Notes under the pieces: generated by a model
What the model was told of the DNA's origin: nothing
Seen by the model: only the letters and a program-made list of their open reading frames with translations
The model's database searches: none
DNA from: Chloroflexota bacterium
Lineage (GTDB): Bacteria > Chloroflexota > Dehalococcoidia > Bin125
DNA length: 64,000 nt
Assembly (NCBI GenBank): GCA_009838735.1
Contig: VXQZ01000037.1
Coordinates: 165,370-229,369 of the forward strand
Reading direction: 5' to 3'
Translations under genes and position numbers: made by a program
Shown: positions 30,882 to 40,195 of the stretch, piece after piece
Layout: the number at the start of each line of letters is the position of its first letter
How positions within the stretch are numbered: the stretch's first letter is position 1

Positions 30882-31717
30882 CGGGCGACCTGTCTCGCAA
30901 ACCGGTCGGCGAGCAGATTGACCGGGATAGTCAGGATGAGAACCATCAGCGAAGGCGCGATCGTGGCCCACGGATTGAGCCCGGCGCCGCCAATGTTCTC
31001 GGAAATCATCGAGCCCCAATCGGTCGAAGGCGGGGGCGGACCGAAGCCAAGGAATCCCGCCGCGGCGACCAGATATATCGCGCCGATGAAACGCAAGCCG
31101 GCGTCCGCCAGCAGGGGACGGGCGAGATTCGGTACGACATCGCGGACCATGATCGTTGCCGCCGATTCGCCAATCATGCGCGCCTGCTCAACGTACGCGC
31201 TGTGGATGATCGGGAACGCGGCAGCGCGAGCGTAGCGCGTTGTGAACGGAATCGAGACGATCACCACCGCAAGCGCCAGGACCCAGTGTTGCGCCCCAAA
31301 CCGGTGAAAGAGCACCAGGGCGACGAGGATCGATGGAATGACGGCGAACACGTCCATGACCCGCATGATCACATCATCCCGGCGCAAGGCCGCAGCCGCG
31401 ACTCCGAGCACTCCACCGAACAGCGTGGCCAGCGAGGTCGCCACCAGTGGAATGATGACGATCGGCCGCCCGCCGTGCAGGATGCGCGACAGCACATCGC
31501 GTCCGAGGTGGTCCGATCCGAAGAAACCGACAGCTGCGTCGAAGGGTAAGGACACGACCTCACCCCTGTCGTGTGATGCGATCATCGGACCGAACAAGGC
31601 CATGATCAGGACCGCCAACAACACGATCAACAGCGTGATTGTCACCGACGAAACGCGCGCCGGACGGGCGCGCCTCCAGCCCACGGCGAGGATCTGCTGA
31701 GCAGCGAGGAAGGTCAT
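30878..31717 (-). CDS. Dipeptide-type ABC transporter permease (DppC-like)
   Basis: Multi-TM with GSDHLGRDVLSRILHGGRP near the N-terminus, BPD_transp_1 style; 4-bp overlap with next permease. Confidence 0.9.
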   Translation of the reverse strand: MTFLAAQQILAVGWRRARPARVSSVTITLLIVLLAVLIMALFGPMIASHDRGEVVSLPFDAAVGFFGSDHLGRDVLSRILHGGRPIVIIPLVATSLATLFGGVLGVAAAALRRDDVIMRVMDVFAVIPSILVALVLFHRFGAQHWVLALAVVIVSIPFTTRYARAAAFPIIHSAYVEQARMIGESAATIMVRDVVPNLARPLLADAGLRFIGAIYLVAAAGFLGFGPPPPSTDWGSMISENIGGAGLNPWATIAPSLMVLILTIPVNLLADRFARQVAR

Positions 31718-32682
31718 CTCGCTGTCCTCCGCTCCGGCGACGCGAGGAATCCCACGACGTCAGCTACCTGGAATCCGACAATCACTGTTGCCGCCTGGAT
31801 CAGACCAATCGCTTCGATGACTGGAGCGTCGCGCAGCGCAATCCGGTCAACGAGCTGCGAGCCGAGGCCGGGGAAGGCGAAGATCCGCTCAACCACGACC
31901 GCGCCGCCGACAAGGAACGGCACCATGAAGGCAAGCACCTGCACCGATGGCGGAATTGCCGAGGGCAGCAGATGTCGAATGAGCACACGGGACTCGGTTA
32001 ATCCCGCGAGACGCGCGGCCTGTACGTGGGGCATCCGCGCCGCGTCGGCGACCGCCGCGCGGATCAATCGGGCCCCGTAGGCGCCACCGACGATGCTGAG
32101 CGATATCACCGGCAAGACAAGAATCTCTGGCCGCGACAGCGGAGTCCCCTCGCTGGGCACAAGCGATACGGCGGGTAACCAGCCCAGTTCAAGTCCGACG
32201 ACCGAGATCAAGATTCCAGCAATGATGAACTCCGGAACCGACACCGCGCTCAGCGTCGTCACAGAAACCAGGGTCGAGGTCTTCGTGCCGTCACGCATCC
32301 CGCCCAACGCGGCCAGGAACAGCGCGACCACCGTGATCGCGACGAACGCCACCAGCGCGAGCATGGCCGTGTTCAGCGCCGGCCGGGCGATGATCGCCGC
32401 GACCGATTGATTCGTGCGAACCGACTCACCGAGGTCGCCTTGCAGCGTCGACCAGAGCCATCGTCCATAGCGAACCGGAACGGGATCGTTGAGGTTGAGT
32501 TGCTCACGCAGGACGTCCAGGCGTTCCGGCGTCGCGTTGATGCCCAGGATTTGCTGCGCCGGATCGCCGGGCAGCCACTCAACCGCGGCAAACAGGATCA
32601 CGCTGACGGCGAGCAGGGTCGCGACGAGGGCCGTCAATCGCCAGATCGCGTAGCGCGCGGCGTTGTGCAGTCCTGCCGTCAT
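31714..32682 (-). CDS. Dipeptide-type ABC transporter permease (DppB-like)
   Basis: Multi-TM, WLPGDPAQQILGINATPERLDVLREQLNLNDPVPVRYGRWL, typical DppB N-terminus. Confidence 0.9.
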   Translation of the reverse strand: MTAGLHNAARYAIWRLTALVATLLAVSVILFAAVEWLPGDPAQQILGINATPERLDVLREQLNLNDPVPVRYGRWLWSTLQGDLGESVRTNQSVAAIIARPALNTAMLALVAFVAITVVALFLAALGGMRDGTKTSTLVSVTTLSAVSVPEFIIAGILISVVGLELGWLPAVSLVPSEGTPLSRPEILVLPVISLSIVGGAYGARLIRAAVADAARMPHVQAARLAGLTESRVLIRHLLPSAIPPSVQVLAFMVPFLVGGAVVVERIFAFPGLGSQLVDRIALRDAPVIEAIGLIQAATVIVGFQVADVVGFLASPERRTAR

Positions 32683-32703
32683 TCGCCGCTTCCGAACCAG
32701 GCT

Positions 32704-34494
32704 CTAGCTACTGAGGGCGATGTCCTGGAACTGGACCAAGCCCTCACCGGCCAGATTGACGTTGGTCACCCTCGGTGAGTGCGCCATAATCAACGGGCTG
32801 TAGCCCCAGACCAACATGCCGCCGTCATTCCACTCAATCTCCTGGGCACGGAGCAGATGCTCGGCGCGCTCGGCGTCATCGACCGTACTCTGCGCTGCGC
32901 TCAGCGCCTCATCGAACTCCGCCGCCGTGAAAGCGGTGAGATTCACTCCCGCGCCACTGCCGACGAAGCGCGGCAAATGCACGGCGGGCGGGTGATTGAT
33001 GAAGTAAACCGTTTGCAGCGGCGTCGAGATACGGGCGGCGAAGTCCTCGAAGAACGCGTCCGCGGGAATCTCATCGATCGTGAGCGCCACGCCAGCCTCC
33101 GCCAGGTGCTGCGCCAGCAGTTCTCCGGATGCGAGCAAGCCGGGCGCGACTTCCGACGCGACGAGGTCGAGCTCGCTGATGCCGGCGGCGGAGAAGAGCT
33201 CGGCAGCGCGAGCGACATCTCGGCTGCGCTGCGGCAGTCCGTCGTGATAGCCGGTCATGCCCAGCCCGACCAGATCGTTGCCGACTTCGCCCTGGCCGAG
33301 CAACACACCGTTGACCATCGCCTGCCGATCAATCGCGAGCCGCATCGCCTCGCGGACGCGCGGATCGTCGAATGGTGGGAGCGCGGTGTTCATGGTGAAG
33401 CACATGACCGCGCTGCCCGCATTGGTGCGCCTGACGACGATGTCGGGGTTGTCTTGCTCAGCGACACCAATCGTCGGCGTGAGCTGATAGGCAAAGTCGA
33501 TCTCGCCCGACTTCAGCGCATTAATCCGAGCGCTCGGATCGCTGATCGGAACTGTGACCACGCGGTCGAGGGAGGCCGGCTCGCCCCACCAGTCATCGTT
33601 GCGGATCAGCTCCACGCCGTCAGCGCCGTCGTTCGCTGCAACGCGAAATGGGCCGGAGCCATTGGGCAGGGTCCAGTCTTCGATGCCCTCGGGTACCACC
33701 GGCGCGTAGAGCGCCATCGATGCTTCGACGAAATCGGCACGCGGTCGCAACATTGGCAACTCGAGCGTCAGGTCGTCGATCGCGGCCACGTTCGGAAAGT
33801 CGACATCGGCCCACTGAGCGGCGTGCCGGGGGCTGTTCTCCCAATCGCCCATGAAGGCGATCGAGAAGGCGACATCCTGCGCGGTGAGCGCCTGACCGTC
33901 GTGGAACTGCACATCGGGGCGCAGCCTGATGGTCCACGAAGTGGCGTCCTCATTTGGCGTCATGCTCTCGGCCACACCCGGCACGATGCCGTCTTCCCCA
34001 TGCATCGCCAGGAAATCGAACGAGGCGGCCAGCGAGTGATAGGCGAGCATCGAGAAGATGTTGCGAGGATCAATAGCCCCGCCGACGCTGCCCAGGGCCG
34101 AGAATCGCAGCGTGCCTCCGGTCGTCTCGGCGACCATCGCTTGTTGCTGTTCTTGCTCTTGTTGCTGTTGTGCGGCGGCAGCCTGTTGTTGCTGTTGCTG
34201 AGCAGCAGGTTGCTCGGCGGCTGCCTGTTCCTGCTCCGGCTGCTCCTGGTCCACCGCTACAGTCTGCTGTTGGGGCCGTTCCTGCTGAGCCGGTTGCTGC
34301 GCCGCAGCCTGTTCTCCTTCCTGCTCCTGCTGCCGTTGGGCCGCAGATGGTTGGGGAGCGGGCTGATCGTCGTCATCGTCGCCGCAGCCGACCAGCGCCA
34401 TCGCTGTCGCTCCGACGCCGGCGGTCGTTGCGGCGCGGAGGAATCCGCGCCTCGTCAATCGGAGGTTCGAGAAGGGGGACATCAAGCGGTTCAA
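32704..34494 (-). CDS. ABC transporter substrate-binding lipoprotein (SBP_bac_5) with Tat motif and Gln-rich tether
   Basis: LTRRGFLRAATTAGVGATAMALVGCGDD (twin-Arg and lipobox), Q/A/E-rich linker, SBP_bac_5 body (WTIRLRPDVQFHDGQALTAQDVAFSIAFMGD). Confidence 0.9.
   Translation of the reverse strand: MNRLMSPFSNLRLTRRGFLRAATTAGVGATAMALVGCGDDDDDQPAPQPSAAQRQQEQEGEQAAAQQPAQQERPQQQTVAVDQEQPEQEQAAAEQPAAQQQQQQAAAAQQQQEQEQQQAMVAETTGGTLRFSALGSVGGAIDPRNIFSMLAYHSLAASFDFLAMHGEDGIVPGVAESMTPNEDATSWTIRLRPDVQFHDGQALTAQDVAFSIAFMGDWENSPRHAAQWADVDFPNVAAIDDLTLELPMLRPRADFVEASMALYAPVVPEGIEDWTLPNGSGPFRVAANDGADGVELIRNDDWWGEPASLDRVVTVPISDPSARINALKSGEIDFAYQLTPTIGVAEQDNPDIVVRRTNAGSAVMCFTMNTALPPFDDPRVREAMRLAIDRQAMVNGVLLGQGEVGNDLVGLGMTGYHDGLPQRSRDVARAAELFSAAGISELDLVASEVAPGLLASGELLAQHLAEAGVALTIDEIPADAFFEDFAARISTPLQTVYFINHPPAVHLPRFVGSGAGVNLTAFTAAEFDEALSAAQSTVDDAERAEHLLRAQEIEWNDGGMLVWGYSPLIMAHSPRVTNVNLAGEGLVQFQDIALSS
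34140..34330. repeat. Low-complexity CAG/CTG-type codon tract encoding a Gln/Ala/Glu-rich linker (SBP copy 1)
   Basis: Runs such as gcctgttgttgctgttgctgagcagcaggttgctcgg visible in the sequence. Confidence 0.8.
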
Positions 34495-34646
34495 TCTAGG
34501 GAACGCCGGTCTCCAGCCAGGCGTACCGATCCGGTGTTGCGAGTGACCCGAGCGGCCCGGACAATCCGGCGAAGCGCGTCAATCGACGCTGTCAGTCTTG
34601 ATGCGTCGCGTAGTTCGCCGGTCGTTCGCTCAATCTCACCCAGGCT

Positions 34647-36470
34647 CTAGCTGCTCAGCACGATGTCCTGGAACTTGACCAGTCCGTCGCTGACCAGGTT
34701 GACGTTGGTCACGTGGGGCGCGTAGGCCAGGATCATCGGGCTGTATCCCCATATGAGCGAGCCGCCTTCGGCCCACTCGATTTCCTGCGCGCGCAGCAGG
34801 TGTTCGTCGCGAGCGGCTTCGTCAATGGTTGATTGCGCGGCCGTCAGTGCCTCGTCGAACTCGGGCGTAGCGAACGCAGTCGGGTTGAAGGTGGCCGTGC
34901 TGCCCAGGAACGAAGGTAGATGCACCGTCGGCGGGCGGTTGACGAAGTACATGGTTTGCAGCGGCGTCGAGAGGATGCGCGCGAAATCGCTGAAGAACGC
35001 ATCGGGCGGGACTTCTTCGATGGTCAACGTTACGCCGGCTTCGGCCAGTTGGCCGACCAGCAACTCGCTGGCCGCCACCAGACCGGGCGCCACCTCTGAT
35101 GAGACCAAACTGAGCTCGGAGATACCGGCAGCGGCGAAGAGCGCGGTCGCCTGCTCCAGATCGCGGCTGCGTTGGGGCAGGCGGTCGTTGTAGCCGACCA
35201 TGCCCAGTCCCATCAGGTCGTTGCCAATCTCGCCCTGTCCGAGCAACACGCCGTTGACCATCTGCTGGCGATCGATTGCCAGCTTCATCGCCTCGCGCAG
35301 GCGGGGGTCGTCGAAGGGCGGGAACGACGTGTTCATCGAGAAGCCCAGGCCGGTCGAGCCGAGCGTCGAGCGCTCGACGATGATGTCGGGATTGTCCTGC
35401 TCGGCCAATCCGATCGCGGGCGTGAGCTGGTAGGCGAAGTCGATCTCGCCGGATTTGAGCGCATTGATTCGCGCGTTCGAGTCGTTGATCGGGATCGTGA
35501 CGGCGCCGTCGAGAGAGGGGGCCGGCCCCCACCAGTCCTCGTTACGGATCAGTTCGACGCCGTCGGCCTGGTCGTTGGAGGCGACCCGGAAGGGCCCCGA
35601 TCCATTGGGCAGGATGAGGTCGTCAATGCCATTGGGAATCACTGGCGTGTACAGCGCCAGAGCTGCGTCAAGGTAGTCGGCGCGCGGTCGGAACAACGGT
35701 ATCTCGAGCGTGTGGTCGTCGACCGCCGCCATGCTCTCGAAGTCGACATCGGCCCAGCCCGCTGCGAAGTATGGACTGGTCTCCCAGTCGCCCAAGAATC
35801 GGATTGAGAAGGCGATGTCCTCGGCGTGCAGCGGGCGTCCGTCGTGGAAGCGCACGTCGTCGCGCAGGTGGATCGTCCACTTGGTGGCGTCATCGTTCGG
35901 CGTCATGCTCTTGGCCACGCCCAGTTCGAGACCGTCCTCGCCATGGAGGGCGAGGAAGTCGAACGCGGAAGCCATCGAGTGATAGGCGAGCACGGAGTAG
36001 ATGTTGCGCGGATCGATGGCGCTGCCGCTGCCGCCCAACGCGGAGAAGCGCAGCGTGCCGCCGGTCGTCTCGGCGACCATTGATTGCTGCTCTTGTTGCT
36101 GCTGGGCCTGCTGCGCCGGGGCGGCCGCTTGCTGTTGAGCTTGTTGCTCTTGCTGGGCAATCGTCTGTTGCTGCTGTTGCTGCTGCTCGTCTGCCTCGGA
36201 GACCGCCTGCTGCTGCGCTTGAGCCTGTGTCTGTTGCTGCGCGGCGGCCGGTTGCTCTTGTTGGTCCTGCTGTTGATCCGTCGCTGCTGCGGGAGCCGGT
36301 TGGTCATCGTCATCGTCGCCACAGCCGACAAGCGCAAGCGCCGTCGCGCCGACACCGGCGGTCGCAGCGGCACGCAGAAACACGCGCCGCGAAACGCGTA
36401 GGTTGGAAAACTGGGTCAAGGGGGTGGGCCAATCCAGAGGCTTGTGTGAGGACGATAAGGTTTTCCGCAA
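34647..36470 (-). CDS. ABC transporter substrate-binding lipoprotein (SBP_bac_5), paralog of 32704..34494
   Basis: VSRRVFLRAAATAGVGATALALVGCGDD, Q-rich linker, WTIHLRDDVRFHDGRPLHAEDIAFSIRFLGD. Confidence 0.9.
   Translation of the reverse strand: MRKTLSSSHKPLDWPTPLTQFSNLRVSRRVFLRAAATAGVGATALALVGCGDDDDDQPAPAAATDQQQDQQEQPAAAQQQTQAQAQQQAVSEADEQQQQQQQTIAQQEQQAQQQAAAPAQQAQQQQEQQSMVAETTGGTLRFSALGGSGSAIDPRNIYSVLAYHSMASAFDFLALHGEDGLELGVAKSMTPNDDATKWTIHLRDDVRFHDGRPLHAEDIAFSIRFLGDWETSPYFAAGWADVDFESMAAVDDHTLEIPLFRPRADYLDAALALYTPVIPNGIDDLILPNGSGPFRVASNDQADGVELIRNEDWWGPAPSLDGAVTIPINDSNARINALKSGEIDFAYQLTPAIGLAEQDNPDIIVERSTLGSTGLGFSMNTSFPPFDDPRLREAMKLAIDRQQMVNGVLLGQGEIGNDLMGLGMVGYNDRLPQRSRDLEQATALFAAAGISELSLVSSEVAPGLVAASELLVGQLAEAGVTLTIEEVPPDAFFSDFARILSTPLQTMYFVNRPPTVHLPSFLGSTATFNPTAFATPEFDEALTAAQSTIDEAARDEHLLRAQEIEWAEGGSLIWGYSPMILAYAPHVTNVNLVSDGLVKFQDIVLSS
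36080..36300. repeat. Low-complexity tract encoding a Gln-rich linker (SBP copy 2)
   Basis: ttgctgctcttgttgctgctgggcctgctgcgcc...tgttgctgctgttgctgctgctcg. Confidence 0.8.
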
Positions 36471-36489
36471 CTACTGAAAGCAATGAAAG

Positions 36490-36729
36490 CTACAGAGACG
36501 ATTCGGCCTCTGCCTCCGTATCGACCTGCGATGGTTGGTTGGGTAACGCGTCTTCCAGCCGCCAGATCGGCCGGACGATGAACGACAGGATCGCGAAAGC
36601 GGCCAGCGTGAGCCCGGCGAGGATGTACATGAATCCCGTCCCGCGATCCTCGCCGACGCCGATGAACTCGCCGATGCTGTCCGCGAGCGCTCCGCCCTCG
36701 ACCAGAAGCGGCTCGAAGACGTCGTCGGC
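36490..36729 (-). pseudogene. C-terminal fragment of an MFS-type transporter, truncated at the recombinase boundary
   Basis: Minus-strand frame not in the ORF list (no start codon before the stop at 36730-36732): ADDVFEPLLVEGGALADSIGEFIGVGEDRGTGFMYILAGLTLAAFAILSFIVRPIWRLEDALPNQPSQVDTEAEAESSL*. Resembles the final TM helix and tail of MFS exporters (..VFEPLL..GALAGSVG..GVG..RGIGLMF...YPPLRNVEDELPD). Confidence 0.6.
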
Positions 36730-36775
36730 TCAGAGGGCCGCCGACTCGTGGAATCAATCTCGGTTGTGCGGTGAC

Positions 36776-38419
36776 TCACCCGAGGAAACGCAGCGGCTGA
36801 CGCAGGTAACGAATCGGCGAAACAGTTCGCAGTTCGGTACGTCGAGGTCCGAAAAGTGGGCCGGACTGTACGAAATCGAGAACCGGCGTGCGCTCCTTGG
36901 TAACGCCGTCCGATGGCATGGGGATCGTGTATGTCAGTATCGCGTCTCGGTCCTCGACCTCGATCGACTCGACGAAGTTGCGAATCAGCGCCTTGCGCTC
37001 GGGAATGCTGCCCTCAGCGAGGAACTCGCGGAAGTCGGCGACGTATTCGCCAATCTCCGCCGTGGTCGGCAGGTCGGCCCTGCGCTGCTGCAACTGACGC
37101 GCCGCATCTTCCTGCGCTGCTGCGAGTTGGTCCTCGCGCTGGCGCAGCTTGAGGATTCGCGGCGACAGCGCCTGCATCGTGAGCTCGGTCGTCTCCAGCG
37201 CCTCATAGAGTCGGTCGAGCCGACTGCGGACATCAGCCAGTTCGGCCTCGACCGCGTGTAGCTGGCCACCGAGTTCGCCGGCCAATGAGTCGATCTCCTC
37301 GGCGACCAGCACGACCAACTCCGTGATGGTCTGATCGTTGAGAATCCGCCCGCGAATGGTGTCGACGATGGAAGACTCCACCCGCTCCGCGTTCAGGTAG
37401 CGGGCGGTGCAGGACCCCGAACCCTCCCGCAGCAGGGTGCCGCAGACGTAGTAGGAGAACTTGCCGCTCTTCGCCCCCTGACCGGTGTAGGGCTTGCCGC
37501 AGACCCCGCAGCGCAGCAGACCGCTGAGCAGGAACTTGCTGCCGACGCGCGCAGGTTGCCGCTTCTTCGGCGCGCGCTCCTCCAGACCATTCTGGACCGC
37601 GTCGAACATCTCACGTGAGACCAGGGCCTCCCAAGCGCCTTCCGCTCGCACAGGTTCCGGCTCCTTGTCGCCGGTGGTGGTTCGTCCCCATACCGCCGTC
37701 CCCGTATACGCCTCGTTGGTCAGGACGTAGTGGAGTCCGGTGCGTTGCCAGCGCTTGCCCTTGTTGGTGACGCCGCGTTGGTTGAGATCGGCCGCGATTT
37801 CCTTCAAGCCGAGTCCGCGTAGCGACTTCTCGAAGATCTCCTTGACGATCGGACCGGTGTCCAGATCGACTTCCAATGTCGGCCGCTCCTTGGCGCCATC
37901 CTGGACCTTGATTCGTCGGTAGCCGAACGGTGCCTTCGAGCTCAGAAAGAACCCACGCGAGGCGGCTTCCCGCATTCCTCGAGTCACCTCCTGGGCGAGA
38001 TTCTCTGAGTAGAACTCGTCCACGCTCTCGATGATCGCCTCCATCAGCTTGCCGGTCGGCGTGTCGTCGGCGTGCTCGGTGATCGAGGTGACGCGGATCC
38101 CGCGCCGGCGCAGCATTGACTTGAAGGCGACCGCATGCTCGCGCTTCCGCGTGAAGCGCGAGAACTTCCAGACCAGAATTTCTTGGAAGGGCGCGTCAGG
38201 CAGTGCCGCTTCGTCCAACATCTTGCGAAACTGGGGCCGGTCGGCGACACGCCCACTTTCTGCCTCATCGATGTACTCGCGCACGACGAGGTAGCCGTTG
38301 CGCTCGGCGTAGTCGCGCAGGGCGCGGAGCTGCGCTGCCACCGAGAGATCGACATCCTGGCGGTCCGACGAGACGCGGGCGTAGAGCGCAGCGGGCGTGA
38401 TGTTGAGTGAGTCTTGCAT
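36776..38419 (-). CDS. Large serine recombinase / site-specific integrase
   Basis: Resolvase N-terminus AALYARVSSDRQDVDLSVAAQLRALRDYAERNGY; recombinase domain; Zn ribbon LLSGLLRCGVCGKPYTGQGAKSGKFSYYVCGTLLREGSGSCTARYL; coiled coil. Start set at MQDSLNITPAALYARVSS (38419). Confidence 0.93.
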   Translation of the reverse strand: MQDSLNITPAALYARVSSDRQDVDLSVAAQLRALRDYAERNGYLVVREYIDEAESGRVADRPQFRKMLDEAALPDAPFQEILVWKFSRFTRKREHAVAFKSMLRRRGIRVTSITEHADDTPTGKLMEAIIESVDEFYSENLAQEVTRGMREAASRGFFLSSKAPFGYRRIKVQDGAKERPTLEVDLDTGPIVKEIFEKSLRGLGLKEIAADLNQRGVTNKGKRWQRTGLHYVLTNEAYTGTAVWGRTTTGDKEPEPVRAEGAWEALVSREMFDAVQNGLEERAPKKRQPARVGSKFLLSGLLRCGVCGKPYTGQGAKSGKFSYYVCGTLLREGSGSCTARYLNAERVESSIVDTIRGRILNDQTITELVVLVAEEIDSLAGELGGQLHAVEAELADVRSRLDRLYEALETTELTMQALSPRILKLRQREDQLAAAQEDAARQLQQRRADLPTTAEIGEYVADFREFLAEGSIPERKALIRNFVESIEVEDRDAILTYTIPMPSDGVTKERTPVLDFVQSGPLFGPRRTELRTVSPIRYLRQPLRFLG

Positions 38420-38764
38420 TTGGGATTCCGTTCTCGAGTAAGTTCCCGTGGCGCCGTCATCTTCATGGGCGAGTTGGTTGGCCCGCAGACGGATTGGAAA
38501 ACGGCATTCCTTGTTCGAAACACCATATCCGATTCGAACTGATATAGGTTCACACGTGAACCACTGAAGCAGCGCTCTCCAGCTTTGCACCGGCGAGCCG
38601 CCCGTGGCTTCCGACATGCCAAATCGACTCGAAGCAGCCTGCAGCAGCACTGCCGGCGCATGGCCACAGGTGCTAGACGCCTACGGCATCTGCGAGGCCC
38701 GCCTGACGGCGTGCAAGATCAGGCTGCTCGGACGGCGACTCGGTCACACCGTTGAAGAGTCCGA

Positions 38765-40150
38765 CTATCTCTTGACCACCACCCGCAGTCGTCTCGCTAT
38801 CGCCTCTCGGTCCTTGATCAACTTAAGAGCGGAGACCGTGCTGCCCGTTACAACCGCCACGAAGTGAAAGATCAACAGCAGTTCGCACTGGTAAGTGAGG
38901 CGGATGAGTTCTGCACCTCTCGGGACGTCGTGGTCCTCAAGCGGAATGTGGTGGACGACGACGTTCCTCGTACGTGCCACCTTTCGACCAAACTCCTCGC
39001 TGGATTCTTCAAGCCCGAGATACTCAGCGAACGGTTCAGTCAACCTTTGGATTCGCTTGCGAAGCTTCCTCTTCGATCCGCCATTCAAGGCCTTGTCGAG
39101 GGTCTCGAGGGCCTCGGTCAGCTGCCGGAACTTCTCGTCGACGGTGGATGTTCTGCTGGAATCAGCCGCCGAGAAGTAAAGACGAAACGGCTGATAGTGC
39201 GCGGAGTACATATCGAACCATCGCGCGAGGCATACATGCAGATCGTCGTTCAGATCGCTCCGCTGAAACATCATCAGCGCACCTAGGAGATTGCGCTCCG
39301 CTTCTCCCTGATCTCGTTCCTCATAGATGATCTCTATCTCGCTTTCGCGCTCTCCGCCCCCCGGAGCTGGTTCGGTCACACCGCGTGAGTACCCGGTCAG
39401 GCCACTCACTGCAACGCTCTGATCCGTCGCAAGCCGGAGGAAGTCTCTGAACCACATGACCCGCCTGGTCGCCTCGTCGGCGGTCCAGAGATCGGCGGCC
39501 GACAGTTCCACGTATGCAAGCTGCGAGACTTGAGCCTCTTTCGTCTCTTTCCATGCTGACGGAATCGAAAAGCCGAACCCTATCTTGCCGCTCTCACGGT
39601 GCTGGAGTTCTGGAAGCGCTATGGCCTGGGGTGCTCGGAATGAGATTGTCGCGTGGCCTCCTCGTGCATCACCGTCAACACGAATGCCGGACATCGCCAG
39701 CCATTCATCGAGTCCTTCGACTGTGAAAGTGACGCGAGAAAAGCCAATGATCTCCTCTGGCTCGGACAGGAGCCCGGCAAACAGCCATGTCGCGCGATAT
39801 GTGCCGCCAACAAATGAGGCGCCTCTCGTCCTCGATTGCAATTTATTCTCTGTACGAAGGCAGCCATCGAGAGTCACGTAGCCGTGGTCCTTTGTGACTC
39901 CGAGGATTCGACGGGTGCTATGCGCATCGCTAGCGATGAAGGCAGAGGCGAGCGAGCGTGGCTCGTCGCCCATCAAACCGAAGGTCTCTAGCACGACAGC
40001 ACCTGACGGCGCTACCCTGAGAACTCCAGGCACTCGATGGTCCGCCTGCGCGTCTTCGGGGAGCCAGAAGAAGCCGTAGTCTTCCATCTCTTCTACGCGC
40101 ATCGGGTGCTGCCATTTCATCTGCTCGAATGGGTTAGCCGGATAACTCAA
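38765..40150 (-). CDS. apeA: ApeA-like anti-phage HEPN-domain protein
   Basis: N-terminal ApeA_NTD-like pattern (YGFFWLPEDAQADHRVPGVLRVAPSGAVVLETFG...) and C-terminal HEPN motif RNVVVH (Rx4H) in GRKVARTRNVVVHHIPLEDH. Confidence 0.7.
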   Translation of the reverse strand: MSYPANPFEQMKWQHPMRVEEMEDYGFFWLPEDAQADHRVPGVLRVAPSGAVVLETFGLMGDEPRSLASAFIASDAHSTRRILGVTKDHGYVTLDGCLRTENKLQSRTRGASFVGGTYRATWLFAGLLSEPEEIIGFSRVTFTVEGLDEWLAMSGIRVDGDARGGHATISFRAPQAIALPELQHRESGKIGFGFSIPSAWKETKEAQVSQLAYVELSAADLWTADEATRRVMWFRDFLRLATDQSVAVSGLTGYSRGVTEPAPGGGERESEIEIIYEERDQGEAERNLLGALMMFQRSDLNDDLHVCLARWFDMYSAHYQPFRLYFSAADSSRTSTVDEKFRQLTEALETLDKALNGGSKRKLRKRIQRLTEPFAEYLGLEESSEEFGRKVARTRNVVVHHIPLEDHDVPRGAELIRLTYQCELLLIFHFVAVVTGSTVSALKLIKDREAIARRLRVVVKR

Positions 40151-40195
40151 GGATACTTGCCACCCACCGTTCTAGATCGAGCAACCAGCGGATGT

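Noticed and set aside
30882-31019. N-terminal 46-aa extension of the dual ATPase ORF
   Set aside because: Would overlap the permease by 142 bp and has no ABC similarity; ATG at 30881 gives a standard 4-bp overlap.
32779-34650. 623-aa plus-strand ORF with Leu-rich tract
   Set aside because: Antisense to the SBP gene; the Leu runs are the reverse complement of the Gln-rich linker codons.
34140-36300. CAG/CTG-rich tracts as a CRISPR-like or intergenic repeat array
   Set aside because: They are in-frame coding low-complexity linkers of the two SBPs, with no spacer structure.
35771-37261. 496-aa plus-strand ORF across SBP, MFS fragment and recombinase
   Set aside because: Spans three unrelated minus-strand coding units; Arg/Ser-rich shadow ORF.
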